Shown here piece by piece: positions 1 through 9,050 of a stretch of 64,000 nucleotides of DNA; the stretch's first letter is position 1; every line of letters begins with the position of its first letter. The notes below the pieces were generated by a model. That model was not told the DNA's origin and did no database searches. It was given only the letters and a program-made list of their open reading frames with translations. The position numbers and the translations under genes were made by a program. The stretch comes from Flavobacteriales bacterium. GTDB taxonomy: Bacteria; Bacteroidota; Bacteroidia; Flavobacteriales_F; PHOS-HE28. The stretch spans positions 248,001 through 312,000 of the forward strand of contig JACJZI010000004.1 of assembly GCA_020635655.1 (NCBI GenBank). Direction: 5' to 3'.

Positions 1-52
1 AGGGAGTGGCCCAAGGCATCCTGAGGCGTGGCACACCGGTACTTTCGCATCC

Positions 53-1087
53 ATGGCGATCGAGCTGGGATTGGACACCTTCGGGGATGTGACAGCGGAT
101 GTGAACGGTGATCCGCTCACCCCGGGACAAGTGATACGGAACGTGGTGGCCGAGGCGGAGCTCGCCGATCGACTGGGCCTCGACTTCTTCGGCGTGGGCG
201 AACACCACCGGCCCGACTTCGCCGTGAGCGCGCCGGAAGTGGTGCTGGCCGCGATCGCCGGACGCACGGAACGCATCCATGTCGGGTCCGCCGTCACCGT
301 GCTCAGTTCCGATGATCCGGTCCGGGTCTATCAACGCTTCGCCACGCTCGATGCCTTGTCCAATGGCCGGGCAGAGGTGATCATCGGTAGAGGTTCCTTC
401 ACGGAATCATTTCCGCTTTTTGGTCTCGAACTGGACCAATATGAAGTGCTTTTCAATGAACGTCTGGAGTTGTTCGCGGAGCTCTTGAAGGAAGGTCCGG
501 TCACATGGCGCGGCAGCACCCGGGCATCTCTGACCCAACAGCGTGTGTACCCGCCGACGGCCTCGGGCCACCTGCCCGTTTGGATCGGGGTGGGGGGCAC
601 CCCGGCATCGGTCGTCCGCGCGGCCCGGTATGGACTTCCGCTCATGCTGGCGATCATCGGCGGCGACCCACTGCAGTTCCGACCTTTCGTCGACCTGTAT
701 CAGCGGACCCTGTCCGAGGTAGGGCGCGGCATGCTGCCCATCGGGGCCCATTCTCCCGGTCACGTGGCGGCCACGGACGAACAGGCCAGGGAGGAACTAT
801 GGCCGCATTTCGCAACCATGTACGAACGCATCGGTCGTGAGCGCGGTTGGGGCAAGTTCACCAGGCAGGCCTACGAGCAGTTGGCCGGACCGACCGGCGC
901 GTTGTGCGTGGGTTCTCCGGAGACCGTGGCCAGGAAGATCGTACGGATGGTCAAGGCACTGGGCCTGTCCCGCTTCGACCTGAAGTACAGCGCGGGAACG
1001 TTACCTCACGAACGACTGATGGCCAGCATTGAACTCTACGGAAAGGAAGTGGCGCCTCGGGTGCGCGAGGCGATGACAGCGGAGTAG
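53..1087 (+). CDS. LLM-class flavin-dependent oxidoreductase
   Basis: The protein resembles bacterial luciferase-like (LLM class) monooxygenases, TIM-barrel enzymes that use reduced FMN or F420-type cofactors. Family landmarks visible are the EHH motif near residue 50 (GVGEHHRPDF), the VGSAVTVLSSDDPVRV segment, and RAEVIIGRGS at about 106-115. The length of 344 residues is normal. The ATG was chosen because the first barrel strand starts at once. TACTTTCG at 40-47, one base off the Bacteroidota -7 element, lies just upstream. The gene is convergent with mqo, with a 16-nt gap. The substrate cannot be told from sequence; I am confident of the family only. Confidence 0.85.
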   Translation: MAIELGLDTFGDVTADVNGDPLTPGQVIRNVVAEAELADRLGLDFFGVGEHHRPDFAVSAPEVVLAAIAGRTERIHVGSAVTVLSSDDPVRVYQRFATLDALSNGRAEVIIGRGSFTESFPLFGLELDQYEVLFNERLELFAELLKEGPVTWRGSTRASLTQQRVYPPTASGHLPVWIGVGGTPASVVRAARYGLPLMLAIIGGDPLQFRPFVDLYQRTLSEVGRGMLPIGAHSPGHVAATDEQAREELWPHFATMYERIGRERGWGKFTRQAYEQLAGPTGALCVGSPETVARKIVRMVKALGLSRFDLKYSAGTLPHERLMASIELYGKEVAPRVREAMTAE

Positions 1088-1103
1088 ACCGTAGCCCATG
1101 GGT

Positions 1104-2603
1104 TCAGCGCGCGCTGGGCGGGAGCAATCGCAGGACCTTATGGCTGTGTTCACGCACCTTTCGGATCAGATCGGGCTCCTCAGCGAGTTGATGTCCATGA
1201 GAAGGCACCATGTCCTGGATGGTCGCCTTCCAAGTGTTGGCGACCTGGTCCGGAAAACACCGTTCCAACAGATCGAGCATGATGGACACAGCGGTGCTCG
1301 CCCCGGGAGATGCCCCGAGAAGCGCGGCCAGTGATCCGTCCGTCGACGTGACCAGTTCAGTACCGAACGCGAGGACACCCCCTTCATCGGGATCCTTCTT
1401 GATCACCTGCACCCGCTGACCCGCGATCGCCAGTCCCCAATCCTCCATGCGGGCAGTGGGCATGAAGGCCTTCAATTCTTCCAGACGCTCCTCGGGTGAT
1501 AAGCGCACTTCGTGTATCAGGTATCTCGTCAGGTCCAGGTTCTTCCAACCGGCGCTCAGCATCGGCCCCAGGTTCTCCCATTCCAATGACGATGGCAGGT
1601 CGAGCCAGGACCCGTGTTTAAGGAACTTGGTGGAAAACCCGGCGAACGGACCGAACAGAAGGGCGGGCTTCCCGGCCACGGTGCGGTGGTCCAGGTGGGG
1701 GACGGACATGGGTGGGGCTCCCTCCTTCGCTTTTCCATATACCTTGACAGCGTGACGTCCGATCACGGCCGGATCCGTACAACGCAACCATTGTCCGCCA
1801 ACAGGGAACCCGCCGTAGCCTTCGGCCTCTGGAATGCCGGACCTCTCCAACAAAGGAAGGGTGCCACCTCCCGCGCCAATGAACACGAAAGGCGAGCGGA
1901 CACGCATTTTGTCATGTTCATGCCGGTCTCTGACCCGCACTTCCCACCGGTCGTTCCCTGTCCGTGCCAGGTCACGGACCTGATGCCCCAGGTGCAGTTG
2001 AATGCCCGGCAGTGCCTTCAGGTGATCGAAGAGCATGACGGTCAGTTCACCGAAATCCACACCTGTACCCAGCAGCGAGCGCGTGGCGGCGATCGGTCCC
2101 ATGGGCGACCGACCATCCATGATCAGCGGGGCCCATTCGGCGATCGTCCGCGGAACATCGGTAAAGGCCATCCCGTGGAACAGCGGATGCGCGTCCATGG
2201 CCGCATGGCGTTCGCGCAGGTAGCGCACATCGGCCTCTCCTTGAACGAAGCTGAGATGCGGCACGCTCTCGATGAACCGCGCGGGATCGATCATGTCGCG
2301 TGCGGCCAGCCAGGCCCAGAGTTGCTTGCTCTGTTCGAATTCCTCGTCCACGTGAAGCGCACGGGAGATATCGATGGTGCCATCGGCACGTTCCGCGGTA
2401 TAGTTCAATTCGCAAAGGGCGGCATGGCCTGTTCCCGCGTTGTTCCAGGCCTGCGAGCTTTCGCCGGCCACGCTGTCGAGGCGTTCGAAGATGGTGATGT
2501 GGCATTTGGGATCGAGCGTCTTGAGCAGGATACCCAATGTGGCGCTCATGATGCCGCATCCGACGAGGACCACGTCGGTGTTCTCGGTGTGCGGTTCGGA
2601 CAT
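1104..2603 (-). CDS. mqo: malate:quinone oxidoreductase
   Basis: Malate:quinone oxidoreductase is a membrane-associated FAD enzyme that oxidises malate to oxaloacetate and reduces the quinone pool, replacing or supplementing malate dehydrogenase. The 499-residue length fits Mqo. Residues 11-27 carry the FAD-binding GCGIMSATLG loop, followed by GESSQAWNNAGTGHAALCE and later FVFIGAGGGTLPLL, KVYGKAKEGAPPMSVPHLD and FGPFAGFSTKFLK, all characteristic. The start at MSEPHTEN was chosen over an open upstream extension because the flavin-binding strand follows directly. CAAAGGTC (2608-2615, minus-strand GACCTTTG) is one base off TAnnTTTG and only 4 nt from the start. The gene is divergent from the secreted protein that begins at 2689. 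Confidence 0.95.
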   Translation of the reverse strand: MSEPHTENTDVVLVGCGIMSATLGILLKTLDPKCHITIFERLDSVAGESSQAWNNAGTGHAALCELNYTAERADGTIDISRALHVDEEFEQSKQLWAWLAARDMIDPARFIESVPHLSFVQGEADVRYLRERHAAMDAHPLFHGMAFTDVPRTIAEWAPLIMDGRSPMGPIAATRSLLGTGVDFGELTVMLFDHLKALPGIQLHLGHQVRDLARTGNDRWEVRVRDRHEHDKMRVRSPFVFIGAGGGTLPLLERSGIPEAEGYGGFPVGGQWLRCTDPAVIGRHAVKVYGKAKEGAPPMSVPHLDHRTVAGKPALLFGPFAGFSTKFLKHGSWLDLPSSLEWENLGPMLSAGWKNLDLTRYLIHEVRLSPEERLEELKAFMPTARMEDWGLAIAGQRVQVIKKDPDEGGVLAFGTELVTSTDGSLAALLGASPGASTAVSIMLDLLERCFPDQVANTWKATIQDMVPSHGHQLAEEPDLIRKVREHSHKVLRLLPPSAR

Positions 2604-2688
2604 GGAACAAAGGTCGGCTTCCATGAAAGGGGGCACTGATCCAGGTCGGAACAGCGTTCGGACATTGAGGACCAAGAACCTGCCCGTC

Positions 2689-3084
2689 ATGAAAAAGATC
2701 ATTCTGATCATGTTGGGCGCGGCGCTGGCAACGGCGATCCGGGCCCAGGACGGTACTGGTGACCGACCGAACAAGAAGGCACCGGACCGTGGGACGAAGA
2801 CCACACAGATGAGGAAAGATGCCACACCCACCACGCGCGGCACGGTCGACCAAGAAGATCGGTCCGTACGCGGTCCATTGCGGGACGACATGCGGTCCGG
2901 AAGGTCAAAACGGTCTTCGAACAAGGGATCCTCCGACAAGGCGCTGAAGCTCACCAGGCCGGGACCGACCTTCAGCCTGACACGGTTGTTCGACCCCGAA
3001 GGCCGGCATCATTGGGACCGTCTCAACCGACGTTCCGCCCGCCAATTCCCGGGATATCCGCCAGGAACTGTCCATCCGAAATGA
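2689..3084 (+). CDS. small secreted basic protein of unknown function
   Basis: An open frame of 131 residues begins with a clear Sec signal peptide (MKKIILIMLGAALATAIRAQ, cleavage after A-x-A/Q). The rest is strongly basic and low-complexity, rich in Arg, Lys, Asp and Thr, with no domain I recognise. The ATG at the signal peptide was chosen although the frame stays open upstream into mqo antisense. Basic composition could suit binding to polyanionic envelope material, but that is a guess. It has no convincing partner: mqo is divergent, and the next plus-strand gene lies 395 nt away. Confidence 0.55.
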   Translation: MKKIILIMLGAALATAIRAQDGTGDRPNKKAPDRGTKTTQMRKDATPTTRGTVDQEDRSVRGPLRDDMRSGRSKRSSNKGSSDKALKLTRPGPTFSLTRLFDPEGRHHWDRLNRRSARQFPGYPPGTVHPK

Positions 3085-3479
3085 GCACGATCATCGCGCC
3101 CCGTGCGCGGCATGTTCGGATGCGCGACCAGGCCCCTATAGGACAAGCCTGATCGATGCTCGTGTTCGAATGCTTGCCCAGGACCGGACAGTTCGTTGAG
3201 ATCGGATCATCGCGCGTCTCCCGACCAACCGGATGTGGCGATCCCGGACCGGATCCAATGTGATTGACGATGATCACTGCACCGATCCTGGAAGGTGCAT
3301 TCCCCGGCTGTTGGGGTCGGCCCGGGCCAAATGGACCATGCGGGCCCCAGCGGCGTGGTGGGTGAGCCTTTGTGTTGGATACGGCAAGACCCGGGAACCG
3401 TTCCCGGCCTGCTGATCATGCTGGCATCCGCCCTCGCCCTGGCCCCAACCTTGCGGTGCATGTCCCCAACTAGGCACCC
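3085..3479. other. gene-free interval
   Basis: I see no plausible coding region, tRNA or CRISPR unit in this 395-nt stretch; frames that stay open here have no signal peptide or recognisable domain. The only structure noted is a perfect short palindrome near its 3' end, annotated separately. Confidence 0.5.
3391..3407. repeat. perfect palindrome CCGGGAAC-C-GTTCCCGG
   Basis: Two 8-bp arms are perfect reverse complements around a single central C. It sits about 70 nt before the gene at 3480. It shares the GGGAAC/GTTCCC core with the hairpin at 27604-27626. It could be a protein-binding site; there is no U-tract, so a terminator is unlikely. Confidence 0.4.
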
Positions 3480-4004
3480 ATGGTCGACAAGCACATCCAA
3501 CGTTTGCGGGAAGGGCATCGCCTTCGGCGCAATGCGATCAACGAGCTCCATTTCACCTACAAAGGGCTGCAACGATTGCTCAATGGCATGGTCAAACGGT
3601 CCGGGGACGGGCCATTGGCGGAGACCCTGCGCGCACAATTGATGCAGGACAGGTCGGTCCTTCATGACCTTTCCAACGTGGCCATGGACCACGGCCATCC
3701 GCCCATCCCCAGCACCTGCGTGGAAGCCGATGCCCTGTTGGCCGAGGTCTACCACGCCGATCGCAGCGGCGCGATGGGCCAAGCCCGAATGGATGCCCTG
3801 TTGCAGGGGTTGAAGGCCGTTAGGATGCATCTGCTCCGCACTTGGTCGGGTTTGATCGACCAGGTCCCGGGGGATGTGCTCCCCCGCTTCCGTGAGGCCG
3901 CGGACCGCCTGCGTACAATGGAAGCCCAGCAGCATCGGGCACTGCTGGACCTGGAGGCCAGGATCTTCCAAGGCGAAGCCGTGTTGGATCGGCTTTCCGC
4001 CTGA
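3480..4004 (+). CDS. helical protein, possibly ferritin-like/DUF2383-type four-helix bundle
   Basis: A 174-residue soluble protein with no signal peptide. It is predicted to be almost entirely helical, with amphipathic stretches separated by short Gly/Pro breaks. The spacing (INELHFTYKGLQRLL, a mid helix, MDALLQGLKAVRMHLLRTW, then a long C-terminal helix ending LLDLEARIFQGEAVLDRLSA) recalls PA2169/DUF2383 ferritin-like bundles. The typical metal-binding Glu/His set is not clear, so the family call is tentative. It stands alone: about 280 nt of apparently non-coding DNA follows before the convergent outer-membrane protein gene. Function unknown. Confidence 0.6.
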   Translation: MVDKHIQRLREGHRLRRNAINELHFTYKGLQRLLNGMVKRSGDGPLAETLRAQLMQDRSVLHDLSNVAMDHGHPPIPSTCVEADALLAEVYHADRSGAMGQARMDALLQGLKAVRMHLLRTWSGLIDQVPGDVLPRFREAADRLRTMEAQQHRALLDLEARIFQGEAVLDRLSA

Positions 4005-4285
4005 GACGCGGGAACGGGGCATTCCCTCCCCAAGGTCGGGGAAGGGATGCCACACTGTTCAACGGGATCCGCGCATACGTGCCGAGCGGCATGTGCTCCC
4101 TCAGCAAATTCTTTCAACAGGCTCTAGGCTCTTGTTGAAGGCTTTCGGGTCTTCCAGGCACCGGCGCATGCCCCAAGCCCTGATCGACGACCCCTACGGC
4201 GTCCCGCTGTTGTTCGACACCTGTATTCGGTACGCGGGATCGGACGTGCTGGTGACCGCAGGGGGCGAAGAAGGGTGCGGGGCGA

Positions 4286-4909
4286 TCATCTGTGATCGCG
4301 GCGGTCATCATCTCCGAAATTGATACCAAGGGTAAGACCATAGGTCAGGTACCGCGAATCGATGTCCTTCACGGTGATGTTGTCGTTCATCACACGGGTG
4401 AGACCGAAGCTGACGCTGGGTTCCAAGGTCACGAGACCCATGTCGAAGCCCAGGGCTGCATCGATATTGAAGGATCCCTTTCGAAAGTCCCCACCGTTCC
4501 AACTGATCTGATCATCGCCCTTCACGTCACTGCTCAGCAGGACGTCGTATGTCGGCCCTGCCACGAACCGCAGATCGAACTGGTAGTGGTCCACGATGCG
4601 TACGCCGACAAGCGCCTTCAGTTTGAGGTTGGTCCGGATCAGGTCGTTCTCGTATCGGATGGTGTCGGAGAGGTTCGTTGTCATGGCGGTCACGTTGCGG
4701 CCAATGAACGCTCCCGGTTGGACGAACACGCGGTCGCCGATCCGGGAATCGACACCCAACTGCCAACCAACGGCTCCCTTGAACGAGACGTTCTGATCGG
4801 TCGGGGTGAGGTCCTGGTAGGTCAGGCCGATCTGCGGGTTGAGCTGGAACTGGGCGAACGAGGCGCCTGCCAGGATGATCATCGCGAGGGAAAAAAGCAG
4901 CTTTTTCAT
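4286..4909 (-). CDS. outer-membrane beta-barrel protein (PorT-family-like)
   Basis: The 207-residue product starts with a signal peptide (MKKLLFSLAMIILAGASFAQ) and continues as alternating hydrophobic/polar strands typical of the small 8-stranded outer-membrane barrels of Bacteroidota (for example VFVQPGAFIGRNVTA, YLTYGLTLGINFG at the end). The terminal strand fits a barrel closing strand, followed by a short charged tail. The start at the signal peptide was chosen over 15 extra upstream codons. The upstream intergenic region (4910-5054) is divergent with the flavoprotein gene and holds a markedly AT-rich patch (about 4955-4985), a likely promoter zone. Ligand or role cannot be inferred. Confidence 0.8.
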   Translation of the reverse strand: MKKLLFSLAMIILAGASFAQFQLNPQIGLTYQDLTPTDQNVSFKGAVGWQLGVDSRIGDRVFVQPGAFIGRNVTAMTTNLSDTIRYENDLIRTNLKLKALVGVRIVDHYQFDLRFVAGPTYDVLLSSDVKGDDQISWNGGDFRKGSFNIDAALGFDMGLVTLEPSVSFGLTRVMNDNITVKDIDSRYLTYGLTLGINFGDDDRRDHR

Positions 4910-5054
4910 GGTCTTTGTTCTTCGCTCCGTGGCCCTTGCCAAGCATCGTGCCAATTCAATAAGTAATTGATATTCAAAAGGTTGATAAGCTCACCAGCGA
5001 ACAAAGCTGGACTTCCGGCGTTTCCGGACGCACTTGCCCGACCATCTTTGCCGC

Positions 5055-6269
5055 ATGCGGATCGTTGTGATCGGTGGTGGGGCAGCGGGCTATTTCGCGG
5101 CGATCCATGCACGAACGACGGACCCTACCGCTGAAGTGTTCCTTTTCGAACGGACGAGGACCCCCCTGGCCAAGGTGCGGATCAGCGGGGGAGGACGCTG
5201 CAATGTGACGCACGACGAACGTGGATCCCGCCGGCTCGCCGCGAATTATCCACGTGGCGAACGCTTCCTGCGAAAGGCCTTCCAACAGTTCGCGGTGAAC
5301 GGGACCGTCGAATGGTTCGCTGCCCGGGGGGTGCGGCTCAAGACCGAGAAGGACGGGCGCATGTTCCCGGTTTCGGACCGTTCATCGACGATCATCGAGG
5401 CCTTGCAGGAGGCGGCGGCCCGCGCAGGTGTACGTGTGCGACTGGGCCTTCCGGTGACCCATATCCGGGCCGGGCCCCCTTTCCTGACGCGGATCACTGA
5501 TGCAGCGCATTTCAGCGCCGATCGGGTGATCGTCGCCACCGGGGGCGCACCCCGAGCTTCGGGGCTTCAATGGTTGCAGGACCTTGGGGTGGCCATCGTG
5601 CCGCCCGTTCCCTCCCTGTTCACGCTCAACCTGCCTGAGGACGGGATCACTGCATTGATGGGCGTGACCGTTGATCGTGTTCGACTCACGATCAGCGGGA
5701 CAAGGATCGAAGCGACCGGCCCCTTGCTGATCACCCACTGGGGGCTGAGCGGTCCAGCCGCGTTGCGGTTGAGCGCCTGGGGCGCGATCATGCTGCACGA
5801 GCGCGGGTACGAGACCGAGGTCCGGATCGATTGGACGGGTGGAACGAAAGTGGGGAAGGTCCATTCGGTCATTGATGCGCTCCGGTCGGAACGGTCGGAC
5901 AAGATCTTGCGGAACTGTGCGCCGTTCGGCCTTCCGAACCGCGTATGGACCTATCTGGTGGATCGCGTCCGGATCAGGCCCGGGAAACGCTGTGGCGATC
6001 TTGGCAGGCACGATCGCGATCGCCTGACCGAAGTGCTGATCAACGACCGGCACACCATGCGCGGCAAGACGACGTTCAAGGAGGAGTTCGTCACGGCGGG
6101 AGGCGTGGATCTGAAGCATGTGGACCCGCATACGATGATGAGCCGAACGGTCCCGGGTCTGTTCTTCGCTGGCGAGGTCCTGGACATCGATGGGATCACG
6201 GGGGGGTTCAACTTCCAGGCCGCATGGACCACGGGCGCGATCGCAGGACGCCATGCGGTGCTGTCCTGA
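5055..6269 (+). CDS. BaiN/YhiN (HI0933-like) FAD-binding oxidoreductase
   Basis: A 404-residue flavoprotein of the HI0933/YhiN/BaiN group, annotated in databases as aminoacetone oxidase-family or NAD(P)/FAD-dependent oxidoreductases. Visible motifs are the Rossmann loop GGGAAGYFAA at residues 8-17, the family signature KVRISGGGRCNVTHD around 45-58, and the C-terminal FAD-contact segment GLFFAGEVLDIDGITGGFNFQAAWTTG split across about 365-395. The start was placed at MRIVVIGGG because the FAD strand begins there. CATCTTTG just upstream is one base off TAnnTTTG. The physiological substrate is unsettled even for studied members; some act on bile-acid-like or quinonoid substrates. Confidence 0.9.
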   Translation: MRIVVIGGGAAGYFAAIHARTTDPTAEVFLFERTRTPLAKVRISGGGRCNVTHDERGSRRLAANYPRGERFLRKAFQQFAVNGTVEWFAARGVRLKTEKDGRMFPVSDRSSTIIEALQEAAARAGVRVRLGLPVTHIRAGPPFLTRITDAAHFSADRVIVATGGAPRASGLQWLQDLGVAIVPPVPSLFTLNLPEDGITALMGVTVDRVRLTISGTRIEATGPLLITHWGLSGPAALRLSAWGAIMLHERGYETEVRIDWTGGTKVGKVHSVIDALRSERSDKILRNCAPFGLPNRVWTYLVDRVRIRPGKRCGDLGRHDRDRLTEVLINDRHTMRGKTTFKEEFVTAGGVDLKHVDPHTMMSRTVPGLFFAGEVLDIDGITGGFNFQAAWTTGAIAGRHAVLS

Positions 6270-6314
6270 CCGGATCATCGGCGTTGGTTAACTTGTCGGG
6301 TAAACCCCCATCCC

Positions 6315-6809
6315 ATGGTCCATCCCATTGTCACCTCACTCGCAGCCATGGTACTGATCGCCACATCCGCACAAGCCCAGAACAAGCGTCACATCATCCC
6401 GCGGGACAGCATCACCGACAAGTACACCTACCAGGCGGTGAGCGATATGATCGATGCCGACAAGGAACATCTGCGCGGACGTCTCGAAAAGTGGATCAAG
6501 CAGAACTACAACCCCGAGGAACGTCAATATGCATCAAGCAAACAGGACGGGGACAGCTACACCATGCACGATCGTGAAGCCCTGCCTGGAACGGCCCGCA
6601 AATACATCGAATACGATCTCACGGTCGACATCAAGGACAACCGCTATCGGTACAAGTTGACCCATCTGGAATATATCGCGGTGGGCAAGTACCCGCTGGA
6701 GGACAAGATGGCCACCGACAAGCGCAGTGACCTGGAGGACATCCATACGATCTGCACCCGGATCATCGCGAGCCTGGACGCCGCGATGAAGAAGGGGGAC
6801 GACTGGTAG
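6315..6809 (+). CDS. DUF4468-like secreted protein
   Basis: The 164-residue product has an N-terminal signal peptide ending ATSAQAQ, then a single small alpha/beta domain. The layout (a helix containing RLEKWIKQNYN, then YIEYDLTVDIKDNRYRYKLTHLEY as paired strands, then a C-terminal helix) matches DUF4468 proteins with a TBP-like fold, common in Bacteroidota as periplasmic or surface proteins of unknown role. It lies 45 nt after the flavoprotein gene on the same strand and could share its transcript. The next gene has its own promoter element. Confidence 0.7.
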   Translation: MVHPIVTSLAAMVLIATSAQAQNKRHIIPRDSITDKYTYQAVSDMIDADKEHLRGRLEKWIKQNYNPEERQYASSKQDGDSYTMHDREALPGTARKYIEYDLTVDIKDNRYRYKLTHLEYIAVGKYPLEDKMATDKRSDLEDIHTICTRIIASLDAAMKKGDDW

Positions 6810-6906
6810 TGACCATACCAAGGTCCGCCGGGGATCGCGCAGCCCTCATCGGGCGACCATGGTGTCCTCATCGCCGAGTGGTCCGGCGTGCGGTGCGCAG
6901 CCTCCG

Positions 6907-6914
6907 TAACTTTG
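6907..6914 (+). promoter_or_regulatory. -7 promoter element TAACTTTG
   Basis: Exact match to the Bacteroidota -7 consensus TAnnTTTG. It ends 7 nt before the ATG at 6922, so transcription would start at or next to the start codon (leaderless or nearly so). Confidence 0.65.
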
Positions 6915-6921
6915 GGCGGTG

Positions 6922-7950
6922 ATGCATAGGTCCACTTCTTTGTCCATCGCACTGGTCGTCGTTCTGACATCGACAGGCCTGGCCCAACCGCCTGCCCCGG
7001 CACCGAACGCGACCGATCCGCAGGGGCGGAAGCAGGGGGATTGGGTGCGTCTTTGGGCGGGTAGTGATCAGGTACGCTACACGGGAAGGTTCGACAACGA
7101 CCGACCGATCGGCCGCTTCACCTACTACAGCACCGACGGCAAGGTCGAGAGTATCGTGGACCATTATCCTGGCAGCAACGCCGCCCATGGCAGACATTTC
7201 CACCACAACGGCGAACTGATGGCCGAAGGACGGTACGTGGGTGAACAGAAGGACAGCACCTGGAACTACTACGACGAGGACGGCAGGCTGCGCGCCACCG
7301 AGCAATACGTCAACGGCGAACAGGATGGCCTGCAGACGACCTATTTCGAAAATGGTTCCCCGGCCGAAACGGTCCGATTCCAAAAGGGTGTCCAGAATGG
7401 TGAACACATCCAGTACTTCGCCAATGGTCAGGTCAGACACCATGCGCAGTATGCGAACGGCGAACCGGAAGGGACGATGACATGGTACTACCCCGATGGG
7501 AAGCGGGAGATCGAAGGGCGAATGGTCAATGGTCTGCGTGATGGGGCCTGGATCTATTTCAACCAGGATGGCACGGTGCAACTACAGACCCTGTACGAAC
7601 AGGGGTCATCGGTCCGCGAAAAGCGCGAGAACGGCACTTTCACCGATCGCTATGACGATGACCGGCCCAAGCGTCAGGAGACCTACAGGAAAGGTCTGTT
7701 GGAGGGTCCGTTCACCGAATGGTACGACAACGGGACGTTCACGGAAGAACCCATGCCCACCGACCCGATGCTCGGACAGGTCGATCGCTCGGACGACATG
7801 CAGCGCATGCTCAAGGGACAGACCACCAAGCGGGAGGGCTCCTACCTGCATGGGGAGCTCCACGGTACCGTGAAGTACTACGACGAGAACGGCGGGCTGG
7901 TGCGAACGGAGGAGTATGCCAATGGGCAATTGATATCGAGCCGGCCATGA
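6922..7950 (+). CDS. secreted MORN-repeat (YwqK-like) protein
   Basis: A 342-residue exported protein: a signal peptide (to about residue 22, ending TGLAQ) followed by at least nine MORN_2-type repeats of about 22-24 residues. Each has the pattern G-x-W/L-x-x-Y-x-x-D/N-G-x-(L/V), seen in GRFTYYSTDG, STWNYYDEDG, GLQTTYFENG, GEHIQYFANG, GTMTWYYPDG, GAWIYFNQDG and GPFTEWYDNG. Such arrays form elongated beta-sheet solenoids. Bacteroidota members are often named antitoxin YwqK by similarity, but that role is not supported here. ATG 6922 is preferred over GTG 6919. It is the first gene of a coupled operon: its stop overlaps the mnmA start by 4 nt. Confidence 0.88.
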   Translation: MHRSTSLSIALVVVLTSTGLAQPPAPAPNATDPQGRKQGDWVRLWAGSDQVRYTGRFDNDRPIGRFTYYSTDGKVESIVDHYPGSNAAHGRHFHHNGELMAEGRYVGEQKDSTWNYYDEDGRLRATEQYVNGEQDGLQTTYFENGSPAETVRFQKGVQNGEHIQYFANGQVRHHAQYANGEPEGTMTWYYPDGKREIEGRMVNGLRDGAWIYFNQDGTVQLQTLYEQGSSVREKRENGTFTDRYDDDRPKRQETYRKGLLEGPFTEWYDNGTFTEEPMPTDPMLGQVDRSDDMQRMLKGQTTKREGSYLHGELHGTVKYYDENGGLVRTEEYANGQLISSRP

Positions 7951-9050
7951 GCAGGCACGGTCGGATACTGGTCGCCATGAGCGGTGGCGTGGACAGTTCG
8001 GTGGCCGCGATGATGCTGCATGAAGAGGGCTACGAGGTGATCGGGGTCACGATGAAGACCTGGGACTACGCCCAGAGCGGGGGAGGGAAGCGCGTCACCG
8101 GCTGCTGCGACCTGGACAGCATCAACGACGCCCGGAACATGGCCGTGAGCAGGGGGTTCCACCACATGATCCTCGACATCCGCTCCGAGTTCGGTGATGC
8201 GATCATCCGCGATTTCACCAGCGAATACCTGGCGGGACGGACACCCAATCCCTGCGTCCTGTGCAATACGTTCATCAAGTGGGAGGCCCTCCTCGACCGT
8301 GCGGAGAAGATGGATTGCCTGGGCATCGCGACCGGACATTACGCACGGGTGCGCGAAGCGAACGGACGGCATGTCATTTCGCGCGGGGTCGACGGCACCA
8401 AGGACCAGAGCTACGTGCTCTGGGGGCTGTCCCAGGAGGACCTCGGGCGGACGATGTTCCCGCTGGGCGGTCTTACCAAGGAACGGATCAAGGAGATGGC
8501 CCGGGAAAGCGGCTTTCCCGAGCTGGCCGCCAAGAGCGAGAGCTATGAGATCTGCTTCATTCCGGACAACGACTACAGAGGGTTCCTGAAACGCAAGGAG
8601 CCTGAAGCCTTCCGCGAATTGTCCCGGGGCAAACTGGTCAGCACCTCCGGAACAACGCTGGGGGAACACGATGGCTACCCGTTCTTCACGATCGGACAGC
8701 GCAAGGGGCTGGGCATCGCCGTCGGGGAGCCGCTCTATGTCACGGACATCCTTCCTGACACCAATACGGTCGTGCTCGGGAGAAAGGACGAATTGCAGAA
8801 GATGGTCATGTGGGTGCGGCGACCGAACTTCCAAAAGGTCCCCGGTCTGGAGGGTGAAATGGAGGTCACGGTCAAGATCCGATACAAGGACAAGGGCACA
8901 CCGGCGACCATTGCGATGGAGGATGGCCGGGTGAAGGTCGAATTCCATACACCCGTCGCAGGCATCGCGCCCGGCCAAAGCGCCGTCTTCTATGACGGGG
9001 AGGATGTGGTCGGTGGAGGGTTCATCGATCGAGGCTCACCCAACGCATGA
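7947..9050 (+). CDS. mnmA: tRNA-specific 2-thiouridylase MnmA
   Basis: MnmA transfers sulfur to uridine 34 of Lys, Glu and Gln tRNAs using ATP. The 367-residue protein has the PP-loop SGGVDSS at residues 12-18, the catalytic cysteine pair region PNPCVLCN (Cys103, Cys106) and the second active-site cysteine in YEICFIPD (near 207), then the GTTLGEHDG...FTIGQRKGLGIA segment typical of the central domain. Nothing is missing. The ATG lies inside the preceding gene's stop (ATGA), and its own stop overlaps the next ATG the same way. That implies translational coupling in an operon whose other members are envelope proteins. Confidence 0.97.
   Translation: MSRHGRILVAMSGGVDSSVAAMMLHEEGYEVIGVTMKTWDYAQSGGGKRVTGCCDLDSINDARNMAVSRGFHHMILDIRSEFGDAIIRDFTSEYLAGRTPNPCVLCNTFIKWEALLDRAEKMDCLGIATGHYARVREANGRHVISRGVDGTKDQSYVLWGLSQEDLGRTMFPLGGLTKERIKEMARESGFPELAAKSESYEICFIPDNDYRGFLKRKEPEAFRELSRGKLVSTSGTTLGEHDGYPFFTIGQRKGLGIAVGEPLYVTDILPDTNTVVLGRKDELQKMVMWVRRPNFQKVPGLEGEMEVTVKIRYKDKGTPATIAMEDGRVKVEFHTPVAGIAPGQSAVFYDGEDVVGGGFIDRGSPNA

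Noticed and set aside
2604..2954. N-terminal extension of mqo
   Set aside because: The FAD-binding strand begins right after MSEPHTEN; the extension overlaps the secreted-protein gene and is low-complexity.
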